A DNA stretch of 39,215 bases from Anaerolineae bacterium. GTDB taxonomy: Bacteria > Chloroflexota > Anaerolineae > Anaerolineales > E44-bin32. The stretch is from assembly GCA_030605795.1 (NCBI GenBank), contig JAUWHR010000009.1, positions 1 to 39,215 of the forward strand, written 5' to 3'. The notes under the pieces were generated by a model, which ran no database searches, had not been told where the DNA came from, and saw nothing but the letters and a program-made list of their open reading frames with translations. The translations under genes and the position numbers were made by a program. Numbering within the stretch: position 1 is the stretch's first letter; the number at the start of each line of letters is the position of its first letter. Shown here piece by piece: positions 8,610-16,441 of this stretch.

Positions 8610-9523
8610 TCACTGGCACTTGGGTCTCGTACGAGGGATAAAGCCCCCACCTCACAAGTTGAGACACATACTCCACAACCCATGCACGTGGATTGGTCCA
8701 CCTCGACAACTTCCTCCTTCAGATCGAGCGTCCCGAAGGGGCAGGTCTCTACGCAAACGCCGCAACCGATACATAGGTCAACCTCGACGCGACACATATA
8801 CCCTGAAGCTGCCAACATGGGGGTTCCATTGCGCATGGACTGCATCGCTGCGCAGCAGCAAGGGCAACAGTTGCATATGGCGTAGAAGCGACCGAACATG
8901 GCGTCCTTGAAAAAGGCATGATGCACATGGCCTCGGGCGTGTTCGCTCTCGAGGATTCCCTCTGCTTCCTTAGAGGTGATCCATCGAGCGCGCCGTGGGT
9001 GGTGCTCGATTATCAACTCAGCGAAGGGCTCTCCTATAACCAGGCAGACATCAAGCGGTAGACAGGGATTGGGGCGCGAGGTGCGGCAGGCGCACTCGAG
9101 TGCGACAATGTGGTCCGGATTCTTGAGGATGATGTCGCGGGCGAGAGCGTACGGGATCACCTGCTCTAGGTCTTGCAGGCAGATATCTTCGTTAACCGAA
9201 ACTAGCTGGCGAGCGGCTTCTAATGTAACGACTTTGCCGTGGTAGGTGTCGGCAAAAGTGATCCGCTCCGGATCCTGGCTGGGTTTTGGCGAGAATAGCC
9301 AACTGAAGAGACGAACGAGCGGCTTTATCAACCATACCAGTGGATGTTCGCCGGTGCCGATCCGGATGTAGAGATAAAGCCAACGGCTATAGACATATCC
9401 ATGAAGCAGGTCAAAGAGCGAGAAACCCGGCGTCTGTCGTGCTTCTTTTAGAAAAGCTCGAGTAGAAGGACTGAGCCAGCTGAGTTTCCTGCCGCGTTCC
9501 TTCTTTCTCACTTGTTTGTTCAT
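8564..9523 (-). CDS. Cysteine-rich 4Fe-4S dicluster ferredoxin-like protein (CNCCPCCC family), copy 2
   Basis: A 319-residue paralogue of the protein at 6879-7694. In order: a basic N-terminus, a hydrophobic Tyr/Trp-rich stretch near residues 40-95, CACRTSRPNPC plus a nearby Cys in LPLDVC, the motif ICNCCPCCC near residue 215, and two 4Fe-4S sites CIGCGVCVETCPFG and CMGCGVCVSTCEVG. The electron-transfer role is clear from the clusters; partner and substrate are unknown. The last residues (after about 300) run into DNA that resembles an alpha/beta-hydrolase remnant in another frame, so the native C-terminus may have been replaced. Confidence 0.8.
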   Translation of the reverse strand: MNKQVRKKERGRKLSWLSPSTRAFLKEARQTPGFSLFDLLHGYVYSRWLYLYIRIGTGEHPLVWLIKPLVRLFSWLFSPKPSQDPERITFADTYHGKVVTLEAARQLVSVNEDICLQDLEQVIPYALARDIILKNPDHIVALECACRTSRPNPCLPLDVCLVIGEPFAELIIEHHPRRARWITSKEAEGILESEHARGHVHHAFFKDAMFGRFYAICNCCPCCCAAMQSMRNGTPMLAASGYMCRVEVDLCIGCGVCVETCPFGTLDLKEEVVEVDQSTCMGCGVCVSTCEVGALSLVRDPSASEPLEIRHLMAQARCS

Positions 9524-9861
9524 GCGCGTTAATCACATTGCAGTCGTAGTCGACCAACTTCATCGCAGACCATATCTTTGACACTAATATACAATATGCT
9601 GACCCCGACCCCCAGTGACAAGCGTCCTAATGGTTAAGACCTGCCTGCTGACTGGTTTGAGTTAACCTAAAATGCGTACCGTTGCCCTACCATGAATGTA
9701 AATGGGAAAATCATTCTCTCCTGCTGGGACTGTGGTGTGAAGCAAAAGATGTGTAACGGAGGTCATTCCCGGGTTGGAGCAGGAGTAATGAAGGTTTCCC
9801 AGAACTGTGAAGGCTATATAAAAGATCTGATTCGTCTCTAATTTACCGAGGAACGGAGCGA
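9524..9861. other. Intergenic region without a convincing gene
   Basis: These 338 bases contain only an open frame on the minus strand (9662-9931) with no ribosome site and unconvincing composition. I see no RNA gene or repeat here. Confidence 0.4.
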
Positions 9862-10032
9862 TCAGAGACCCCTGAAGACGTTCCCTAGAAAGAGCAGGAT
9901 GTAGCCGGCGAGAAAGAACCAGACACTCCATTCAACCAGAAAAACCAACCTGCTAAAGGCGGACAGTACCCCGATAACAGTCAGGAATAAAGAGCCAAAA
10001 AAGACCCATTGCTTTGGCGGTGTCAATCTCAT
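9862..10032 (-). CDS. Small membrane protein, 56 residues
   Basis: An ATG with an ideal GGAGGGA about eight bases upstream opens a 56-codon frame. The product begins MRLTPPKQWVFF, has two hydrophobic helices (about residues 9-24 and 30-50), and ends LLFLGNVFRGL. Very short proteins of this kind, with a TPPK/SPPK start and an FLG-N-x-x-(K/R)GL ending, recur in Chloroflexota-like genomes in my recollection, which supports it being real. It stands alone between long non-coding flanks. The function is unknown. Confidence 0.65.
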   Translation of the reverse strand: MRLTPPKQWVFFGSLFLTVIGVLSAFSRLVFLVEWSVWFFLAGYILLFLGNVFRGL

Positions 10033-10300
10033 CCGGTCCCTCCTCCTTAAAAATATTCACGTCGCAGGAGTCTCACTTCCCTAATCAGGGTTCCCACCAA
10101 GCAATACCTCTGCGCGACCTTCGTTTTGGAAATCGTCAGGTCTCTATGATACAAGATAATCGAATGGCATGTGAAATCTGCACAATAAAACCTCAGGCAT
10201 TGTCAATCCTAGGCCTTGCTGGCAAAACGTCTCCGAGTCTAGTTCGATTTCAACTAAAATTTTTATTGCGCTGGTTCAGAGTATGAGCAACAGAAGTAGT
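10033..10300. other. Intergenic region
   Basis: It holds the upstream region of the small membrane protein and the 3' flank of the amidohydrolase gene. The plus-strand open frame at 10014-10286 is not supported. Confidence 0.4.
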
Positions 10301-11026
10301 TTACAAAGCCGCGGGATCGGTAAGTACATGGACCAGGGCAACAAACGCCTGGATGACAGCCTTAATCATTTCAGGAACACCATGAAATGGTTGCGGTTCT
10401 GTGGCATCTGGCCGCCTCTCTACGATACGTAATGATGGATGGAGCTCAAATTGCGCAGCCGGCACACCTAGGGTCTCCCATACAAAGCGGGTGATCGTCT
10501 CCTGCCCCTCCAAACCCACCGCGGTAAACCGGCGGTCAACATCAAGGCGACTCAGCGGAATTTCAGCACCTTGAAAGAACCCATGTGCCTCAAACATACG
10601 TATGATGACATCACGCTGCCGTGGACAGCTCTCCCCGACCATCGTCCCTAAGGCAATTCCAAATTTCCGGTGTTCGGCAAATCCATGAATATCGAGTACG
10701 AAGCGAATCGATTCCGTCTCAACGACCTGCCAAAGCAGTCGCTTATAGGGCACATCTGGAGACCAGTTGGGATCTGTGTTTGACTTCCGTCGAGTGTAGA
10801 TCACATGTGCATCAGTCTTCTCGGCGATCAGCCGGGCGAAGCCAGTTGTGTATTCATCTTCCTGCTTCAGCTTGCCCAACCGCGTATGGACCGCGCCATG
10901 TGGTGCAGAGAGCAGAACAGGGACCCCGCCAGTGACGTAGGTGAACTCCTCATCACATTCTTTAGCCAAGTCCTGGTACATTACGTCGGCTTCTAGCTCG
11001 GTCAGCCGTCGGAGCAGATCTGTCAT
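10301..11026 (-). CDS. N-formylglutamate amidohydrolase-like metallohydrolase
   Basis: A 241-residue protein of the N-formylglutamate amidohydrolase (HutG-like) family. Likely metal and substrate residues appear in LLSAPHGAVH (residues 38-47), FVLDIHGFAEHR near residue 110 and QFELHPSLRIVERR near 196. Members remove an N-formyl or related amide group from amino acids; family membership does not fix the substrate. The ATG has an AGAGAGGT ribosome site. The gene is monocistronic, and no histidine-degradation genes are nearby, so a true Hut role is doubtful. Confidence 0.75.
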   Translation of the reverse strand: MTDLLRRLTELEADVMYQDLAKECDEEFTYVTGGVPVLLSAPHGAVHTRLGKLKQEDEYTTGFARLIAEKTDAHVIYTRRKSNTDPNWSPDVPYKRLLWQVVETESIRFVLDIHGFAEHRKFGIALGTMVGESCPRQRDVIIRMFEAHGFFQGAEIPLSRLDVDRRFTAVGLEGQETITRFVWETLGVPAAQFELHPSLRIVERRPDATEPQPFHGVPEMIKAVIQAFVALVHVLTDPAAL

Positions 11027-11170
11027 AGATACCTCTCTGACCTATCTATTCCATACCGCAACATCGACATCACCCGCTAGTGATTGTTTATACATCTTTC
11101 CGATTTACAACCCCGCATCAACTAATGTTGGGGCGGTTTCTCAGCCTACACCTTATCAACATCCATGATT

Positions 11171-11217
11171 AGGGGTGGTTCGTGCCGCCGAGGCGGCACG
11201 AACGGTGAAACGCCCCT
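11171..11217. repeat. REP-like palindrome
   Basis: A perfect 12-bp arm pair, GTTCGTGCCGCC and GGCGGCACGAAC (11178-11203), is nested in an outer AGGGGTG / CGCCCCT pair (11171-11217). The outer AGGGG and CCCCT ends match the palindromes at 7710 and 18130. It could also act as a terminator for the lipoprotein gene on the minus strand, though it lacks a T-run. Confidence 0.6.
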
Positions 11218-11274
11218 ACCGCTGCCGGGATGGATGGTTTTATCGAAAATTCATCCACATGTTTCTGGTAAGAT

Positions 11275-12492
11275 TTATTCACCGATCACCCAATAAGCCG
11301 CTTCCTCGACAAAAACCTTAAAGTTGTCGGTATTCGATGAGCCGATGAATAACCCAAAACGACCTTCGCTGAACTCGCTGTCGCTTACCTCGGCTAAGAG
11401 TTTTCCATTGGCGTATAGTTTGAATGTGTCTCCTTCAGCCCAAATGCCAAGACGATTGGTTTGATTTGGACCAGATTGGATGTGAGGTGTGGTCGTCCAC
11501 TCTTGCAGGCCGGTGTAATTCTCTCCATCCCATTTGTAAATACGGTAGCGCCCACTACAGGAGAAACCGTAGACATAACCTTGACTGGAATCTGGTGCAC
11601 GAATTAATACGCCGTATCGATCCAATCCTGAGCATTCGTCGCCAGTCCTCGCAGTAATTTCCAGGTAAAAATCTGTCAGCTTTGGGCGATTCGAAAGACC
11701 CCACTGATCGTACGTCCCGGAATTGATTGACTCCATAATCAGGTCCCCATCCTTGACCTCGAAACGAGTGTCTTCCGTGTCCACCATATACCAGTACCCA
11801 CTGGAAGTGAAAGTATCACGCCAGGTAGGCTCACCAAGACCCAAGTCATCTGAATCGTCTATGACCACGATTTGCACCCAGAAGGATTCATCAGCGTCTT
11901 CACCAATGCCAAACAATCTGTCCTCGTCGTTACGGAGTTGCCAATTTCCTCTATAAGTGTCTTGGGCGCTTGGCGCAGTAAGCTCCATCGACAGGTCAAC
12001 AGTGTCATTTGGCGCAACGTCAGAAGTTAATGGAACCATGCTTGCGCCATTCATCTGTTCCCCATCCACAAATACCAATGCATACGAGTTGGTCCAGGTA
12101 CATGTACCAACATTGCGCATTCGCCAGACCTTAGTAAAGGTGGCTCCGGGGGTGAAGATCGTATCATCGGCTATAGTGACATCGCTGACATATTCTGCCC
12201 GGTCGCAGGAGGCCTCGTCGGGAGTAGCTGTGGGCGTGATAGTAGGCGTGGACGACGGCTCCGGTGAGGTCGCCGATGCAAGAGGCGGCAATTCTTCGTG
12301 GGTAGGTGAGGGCGGGACAGGCGTTTGACCAGCTGATTGTGTGAGACGCACAGCGACGGTCTGAGCTGCAGATGTAGCTAAAAGGTCTGGTGTTGGTTGT
12401 TGAGGTGCAGGTAAATTACACCCAACCAGGGTCACGCTGGCTAGTAGAAGGCAAGTCACAGTCGTGAGTAGTTTTCGGGATAAGTGTGTCAT
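11275..12492 (-). CDS. Lipoprotein with NBR1-type Ig-like domain and C-terminal LamG/concanavalin-like domain
   Basis: A 405-residue secreted lipoprotein. The signal peptide ends in the lipobox LVGC, with Cys25 the lipidation site. A Pro/Thr/Ser-rich linker follows (about residues 27-92), then an Ig-like domain of the NBR1 central type with PGATFTKVWRMRNVGTCTW and a closing FWVQIVV (about 95-210). The last 180 residues (WRDTFTSSGYWYMVD to the end) resemble concanavalin/LamG-like beta-sandwiches, with GRYRIYKWDGENYTG and GRFGLFIG. The AGGAGAGG ribosome site is strong. A cell-surface binding role is likely; the ligand is unknown. Confidence 0.85.
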   Translation of the reverse strand: MTHLSRKLLTTVTCLLLASVTLVGCNLPAPQQPTPDLLATSAAQTVAVRLTQSAGQTPVPPSPTHEELPPLASATSPEPSSTPTITPTATPDEASCDRAEYVSDVTIADDTIFTPGATFTKVWRMRNVGTCTWTNSYALVFVDGEQMNGASMVPLTSDVAPNDTVDLSMELTAPSAQDTYRGNWQLRNDEDRLFGIGEDADESFWVQIVVIDDSDDLGLGEPTWRDTFTSSGYWYMVDTEDTRFEVKDGDLIMESINSGTYDQWGLSNRPKLTDFYLEITARTGDECSGLDRYGVLIRAPDSSQGYVYGFSCSGRYRIYKWDGENYTGLQEWTTTPHIQSGPNQTNRLGIWAEGDTFKLYANGKLLAEVSDSEFSEGRFGLFIGSSNTDNFKVFVEEAAYWVIGE

Positions 12493-12809
12493 CGGAACCT
12501 CTCCTTATTCGCTCCCTCGTCTTGGATGGTGATTGATTCTACCATCGCGAGCTTGCGAGCGCATATACGCTTCGCAGAGCACTGCGTGGGAGACCCTGTT
12601 GTCACCCGCATGTGTTGCTATATCTCATGTGCACAGTCGCGGTCAGCCTGCGGCGGAAGAAGGAAATCTATACACTAGAGACCAACCCCCTTCGCTGCGC
12701 TTTATATGATCTTTGGGGTGGTTTAACAACGGGAGTTGTAATTGAGTGATCCAATCCCTATAGGTGCTGAAATTTTCGGTTCCTGAGTGTTGGTTAGTCC
12801 AAAGTGAAC
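12493..12809. other. Intergenic region upstream of the lipoprotein
   Basis: These 317 bases separate the lipoprotein start from the 3' end of the DUF5667 gene; both are on the minus strand. Apart from the lipoprotein ribosome site I see no gene, clear promoter or repeat. Confidence 0.4.
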
Positions 12810-13733
12810 TTAGGGCAATGGTTCCGGGGTTTCATCTTTTGGTTTGGGTTTGGGCGTCTTGTCTTTTTCCTTCTGCCATCCACGGTCTTCCGGAGGTCCT
12901 TCGGGTTGACCAGGTGTTTTCTTTAATTGTCCGGGAGCCAAGTCGCTGGGGCTTCCTCCACTTCTGACAGACTCGATCACTTCCTGCCCATGATTAGATT
13001 GATCTATGGCGTTGCTAATCGCCTCCTGTGCCGCAGGGGGTACCTGTACTTGCACCCTTTGCAAGGTCTGGATGTGCTGGGCCAGGCTCGCTTGAATGTG
13101 TTCGAGCGACCCAGGTCCGTCACTGATCGGCGCCTGGTCTGCCAGGTCGATGAGGCGGTCGAGCATGTCTTCATAGCCTGCCAGAGACTCGGCGATGTCA
13201 TCCTCCCGACCAGCAGCCAGCAGTGCTTCGGTCTCGACCAGACGCCCGTCGATGAACTGTGTCAATAGCGCAGCATCACCGGCCGCGGTCCAGGTCAGCA
13301 CCAGACGAGCCTCCTCGATGGTGCGCTTCACGCCGTAAAGGACATCGCCCGGCAGCGCCCCTTCTGAAGCCCGGGCTACACCGGCGCTCATTGCGAGAAG
13401 CCCGAGGGCGAGCATGAGGCTGGCAAGGATATAAGCAGGCCGCCACGACCACCTTAGTCGCCGAGCCTGCTTCGCTTCAACTCGCGGGGTTCCCTTCTGT
13501 GCCGCGCGAAGTCGGTTGAGGAGACGGGTCTTCGCCGTCGACACAAAAGCCTCTCCCGGCTCGGACGGAGCCAGGTCGTAATGTACCTCGCCGGCAATTC
13601 CCAGTAAGGTCGCCAAAGCCTCGGCATGCTCAGGATACTCCTGTAAGCATTCCTGGATGGTGGCTGTGCCGGACTGGTTCCGGGATAGACACCTGTCCAG
13701 AATCTCAGGTAGGGAGTCATTCATCTCATTCAT
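12810..13733 (-). CDS. DUF5667-type membrane protein, probable anti-sigma factor
   Basis: About 307 residues. The N-terminal 60-70 residues are a small helical region (LPEILDRC, QEYPEHAEALATLL), as in zinc-free anti-sigma proteins. A transmembrane helix lies near residues 100-120 (AYILASLMLALGLLAMSAGVA), followed by the external segment ALPGDVLYGVKRTIEEARL that marks DUF5667. The C-terminus is a Pro/Lys/Glu-rich low-complexity tail. The start overlaps the end of the sigma factor gene, so the pair is translationally coupled; this strongly suggests that the protein holds the sigma factor at the membrane. The anti-sigma role is inferred from context. Confidence 0.8.
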   Translation of the reverse strand: MNEMNDSLPEILDRCLSRNQSGTATIQECLQEYPEHAEALATLLGIAGEVHYDLAPSEPGEAFVSTAKTRLLNRLRAAQKGTPRVEAKQARRLRWSWRPAYILASLMLALGLLAMSAGVARASEGALPGDVLYGVKRTIEEARLVLTWTAAGDAALLTQFIDGRLVETEALLAAGREDDIAESLAGYEDMLDRLIDLADQAPISDGPGSLEHIQASLAQHIQTLQRVQVQVPPAAQEAISNAIDQSNHGQEVIESVRSGGSPSDLAPGQLKKTPGQPEGPPEDRGWQKEKDKTPKPKPKDETPEPLP

Positions 13734-14286
13734 CACTTTCGGCCAATCGTCGTCGCAAGGCGGTTAACGCTCGATGCAAGAGTACACGGATCGCGCCTTC
13801 GCTTCGACCCATCCAGGCGGCGACGTCCGCTGTGGACAGGGCTAAGATCACACGTAATCGGATGACCTCTTGATAATCAGGTGGCAGACTAGTCAGGGCA
13901 TGCCCTATCGCCCGTATGCGTTCAGCTTGGATTACTTGCTCATCCACTGTAGGGGCTGATATCGCCATCTGATTCGCATCTTCGATTGGAACCTCCTCTT
14001 TCTGCTGGCGGTAGTGATCAACCAGCAGGTTTCGCGCTACCTGGTAGAGGAAGGCCGAAAATGATCGGCCTCGCTCCTTGTAGCGTCCAAGGGTCTCGAA
14101 CGAGCGCAGGAAGACCACCTCGGTGAGATCCTCGGCAACTCGATCTTCCGCTACCCGGACGCGAATGTAGCGATAAATCTGATCGAGATAACGTTGGTAA
14201 AGTTCTCCAAACGCCTCAACCTCCCCGCCTTGAGCTCGAGCGATCAGCTCGGCATCATTTTCTAACGCATGCGCGTCCTCACCCAT
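13726..14286 (-). CDS. ECF-type RNA polymerase sigma factor
   Basis: A 186-residue sigma-70 family factor with only regions 2 and 4. Region 2 shows FGELYQRYLDQIYRYIRVRV and the core-binding DLTEVVFLRSFETLGRY; region 4 shows LTSLPPDYQEVIRLRVILAL and the helix-turn-helix STADVAAWMGRSEGAIRVLL. It is cotranscribed with the DUF5667 membrane partner. It is divergent from the kinase-like gene at 14697, and the intergenic region may hold targets of this factor; I cannot assign its promoter motif. Confidence 0.92.
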   Translation of the reverse strand: MGEDAHALENDAELIARAQGGEVEAFGELYQRYLDQIYRYIRVRVAEDRVAEDLTEVVFLRSFETLGRYKERGRSFSAFLYQVARNLLVDHYRQQKEEVPIEDANQMAISAPTVDEQVIQAERIRAIGHALTSLPPDYQEVIRLRVILALSTADVAAWMGRSEGAIRVLLHRALTALRRRLAESDE

Positions 14287-14696
14287 ATCAACGACTCTCA
14301 GGGAAGAATGTTACATACCACGTTCGATGGCAGGATAACACAAACCTATCCGGCTTCGAAAGTCCGATTGCAGCAGTTCTGTCAGGCGCCAAGGAACATC
14401 TCCTCAATCAAGGCACCATTGTCAAAATTATGGCACCAATATGAGGGATACTGACTAGGTCGGTCTAGTACAAATGTCATGTGCCTCTCATGTAACAATC
14501 TATCGACTGACTCGATTCTCTTAACGGGATCAACCAACTTCCGTTCTGAGGAAACGGTTGATCCCATACACCACCCTGCCTTGCGGCTGGGTTATATCGG
14601 TGTCCACTTGACTGCCAATTGCCCATTTCCTCGGGCAAACTGAACGCAGGAAATGAGAGAGGCAAAGCGAGCAACGCGAACGAGTATGTGATCAGG
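14287..14696. other. Divergent intergenic region with a hairpin
   Basis: These 410 bases lie between the divergent sigma factor and kinase-like genes. An inverted repeat GGGATCAACC / GGTTGATCCC occupies 14526-14565. No short gene was found. Confidence 0.45.
14526..14565. repeat. 10-bp inverted repeat in the sigma/kinase intergenic region
   Basis: Perfect arms GGGATCAACC and GGTTGATCCC enclose 20 bases, with an inner TTCC / GGAA pair. It could be an operator or an RNA hairpin in the kinase leader; there is no T-tract. Confidence 0.5.
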
Positions 14697-16118
14697 ATGA
14701 CAAATATAGTCGGCACAAATCTGAAAGGTTATCAAGTTCTGGAAGAAATAGGTTCTCCAGCAAGTCAAGGACAGGCTGGCACCAACTCACAGGTCTTTAA
14801 AGCCGTCGACCCCAGCGGAGAGAACCTGGTCGCCATCAAGCTCTTCCCAACCGAAGTTGCCCAGGATCGCCAGCTTCTGCTTCGGCTGCGAGATTCTCAG
14901 CGGGCTGTCACCCGAATGAACCATCCCAACATCTTGCCCATAATTGGTTCCGGGATGTTCGCTGGTCGTCCCTACATTGTCATGCCCTACATCGGCACTG
15001 GCAGCTTGCTGAATCGATTTGAATCAGGCGCCCTCTCGATTCTCGACGTTGAACAGGTAGTCGTAGAGGTAGCTTCCGCTCTGGAATATGCTCATTCGTG
15101 CGGTGTGGTTCACGGCGACCTCAATCCGTCAGCAATACTTATCAATGAAAATGGTCAGGTCCAAGTCGTTGGCTTCGGCCAAGCTCCAACCCTGCGAAGT
15201 CTTCTACAGACAAGCAAATCAGAACCAGGCGGTGGACAGACCTACCAGGCACCGGAGGTACTGAAGGGAGAGGGGATGACCGCCTACGGTGACCAATACT
15301 CGCTAGGCTTGATCGCGTTGGAGCTGCTCACAGACCAACCTGCAGGCGAAGCGCTGAAGGCGCTCAGATATCGTCGGCAGCGCGCCATGGACTCCCCGAC
15401 TCGACCGAGGCGGCTTCAAATCAACCTCCCACCAAAGGTCGTCGATGTGTTGTCTCGGGCGTTAGCGGAAGACCCAGATCAGCGTTTCGCCTCGGTGGCG
15501 GAGATGAAGCGCGCTTATCAGGCTGCGAGAGGGTTTGAGGCGCCGCCGACAGCCGAGACCTTATCTGCCCCCAGGCAAGACCTCCCACCTCGCCGTCGCC
15601 AAAGGATATCCTTAGTAGGTCTGGCGGCAACGCTGGCGGTAGCCCTATGCTTCGTTGTCACAATGCCTGCGCTTTCCTCAGCCTGGAATGGCATCCAGAA
15701 GAGTATATTCTCCACCAGACGAGCGACTGATACTTCACCTGATGCGAAGGATTTGCAATCATCTTCTGTCTTGGATTCAATCCTTGAGGATCTTGAGACG
15801 GCGACCAGCGATCCAACCAGCATTTCACAAGACAGTACGGGAGAGAACGCTCAGAAAGTCGAACCCATTGAGCCTGAAGGATTGAAACCATCAGCTACGG
15901 AAGAGGCGTTGCCTGTAAAGCCAGCGGAAGCAACTAGCACTCTACCGGTTGAAAATACTCAAACCACGATGCCGACCGCTACAATGGCCTCTTCAAGCAC
16001 GCAATCCTCATCGCCGACCCAGGCTCCATCTCTCACACCATCCCTGATTCCAACTATCAAAAAGTGTAATGACAAACCCGGGCATCCGCATTATTGCACA
16101 CCGACACCCGAGCCTTAG
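14697..16118 (+). CDS. Membrane-anchored Ser/Thr protein kinase-like protein, probable pseudokinase
   Basis: About 473 residues from the ATG at 14697; the frame extends to a TTG at 14619, but domain alignment starts at GYQVLEEIG. The kinase domain (residues 11-280) keeps the ATP lysine (AIKLF, Lys48) and APEVL. However, the glycine loop is expanded to GSPASQGQAGTNSQVF, the HRD loop reads HGDLNPSAI with Ala146 for the metal-binding Asn, and DFG reads GFG with Gly159 for the Mg-binding Asp. A single transmembrane helix (about 304-326) leads to an external Ser/Thr/Pro-rich tail. No PASTA repeats. It may act as a binding or scaffold protein instead of an active kinase. Confidence 0.85.
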   Translation: MTNIVGTNLKGYQVLEEIGSPASQGQAGTNSQVFKAVDPSGENLVAIKLFPTEVAQDRQLLLRLRDSQRAVTRMNHPNILPIIGSGMFAGRPYIVMPYIGTGSLLNRFESGALSILDVEQVVVEVASALEYAHSCGVVHGDLNPSAILINENGQVQVVGFGQAPTLRSLLQTSKSEPGGGQTYQAPEVLKGEGMTAYGDQYSLGLIALELLTDQPAGEALKALRYRRQRAMDSPTRPRRLQINLPPKVVDVLSRALAEDPDQRFASVAEMKRAYQAARGFEAPPTAETLSAPRQDLPPRRRQRISLVGLAATLAVALCFVVTMPALSSAWNGIQKSIFSTRRATDTSPDAKDLQSSSVLDSILEDLETATSDPTSISQDSTGENAQKVEPIEPEGLKPSATEEALPVKPAEATSTLPVENTQTTMPTATMASSSTQSSSPTQAPSLTPSLIPTIKKCNDKPGHPHYCTPTPEP

Positions 16119-16441
16119 AATTCACTATCTCGCTGGTGGTTACCGCAGGATTACGGCGTGGTCGCTAGCGCCACACTATAGTTTCTGTTTGCAGTGTCGA
16201 CGTCCCGAGGAGGGCTCCAACTATTACTATCCACACGGAAATCTAAATTTATGATAAATCCGCCAACCAACCCAATTGCCTGGAGATAGTACCAAAGTAA
16301 GTTTTGCATTCCTGTAACACCTGTTCAGGATTTCCGTTAGTCAGGATGAGGCTACCTTTCAGAACAACCGCTGTCTCAACAGGTCACCGAGCTGGAGAGA
16401 AGCTCGTGCCCTGTATCGTAAAAATTTTGGAGGTCAGTCAC
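16119..16441. other. Intergenic region between kinase-like and PKD-protein genes
   Basis: These 323 bases include a near-perfect 17-base palindrome at 16158-16174 (core CGCTAGCG) shortly after the kinase stop, possibly a terminator stem, and the GGAGG ribosome site of the next gene near 16429. No gene is supported. Confidence 0.45.

Noticed and set aside
9662-9931. 89-codon minus-strand frame
   Set aside because: It overlaps the well-supported 56-residue membrane protein in another frame and has no ribosome site or motif.
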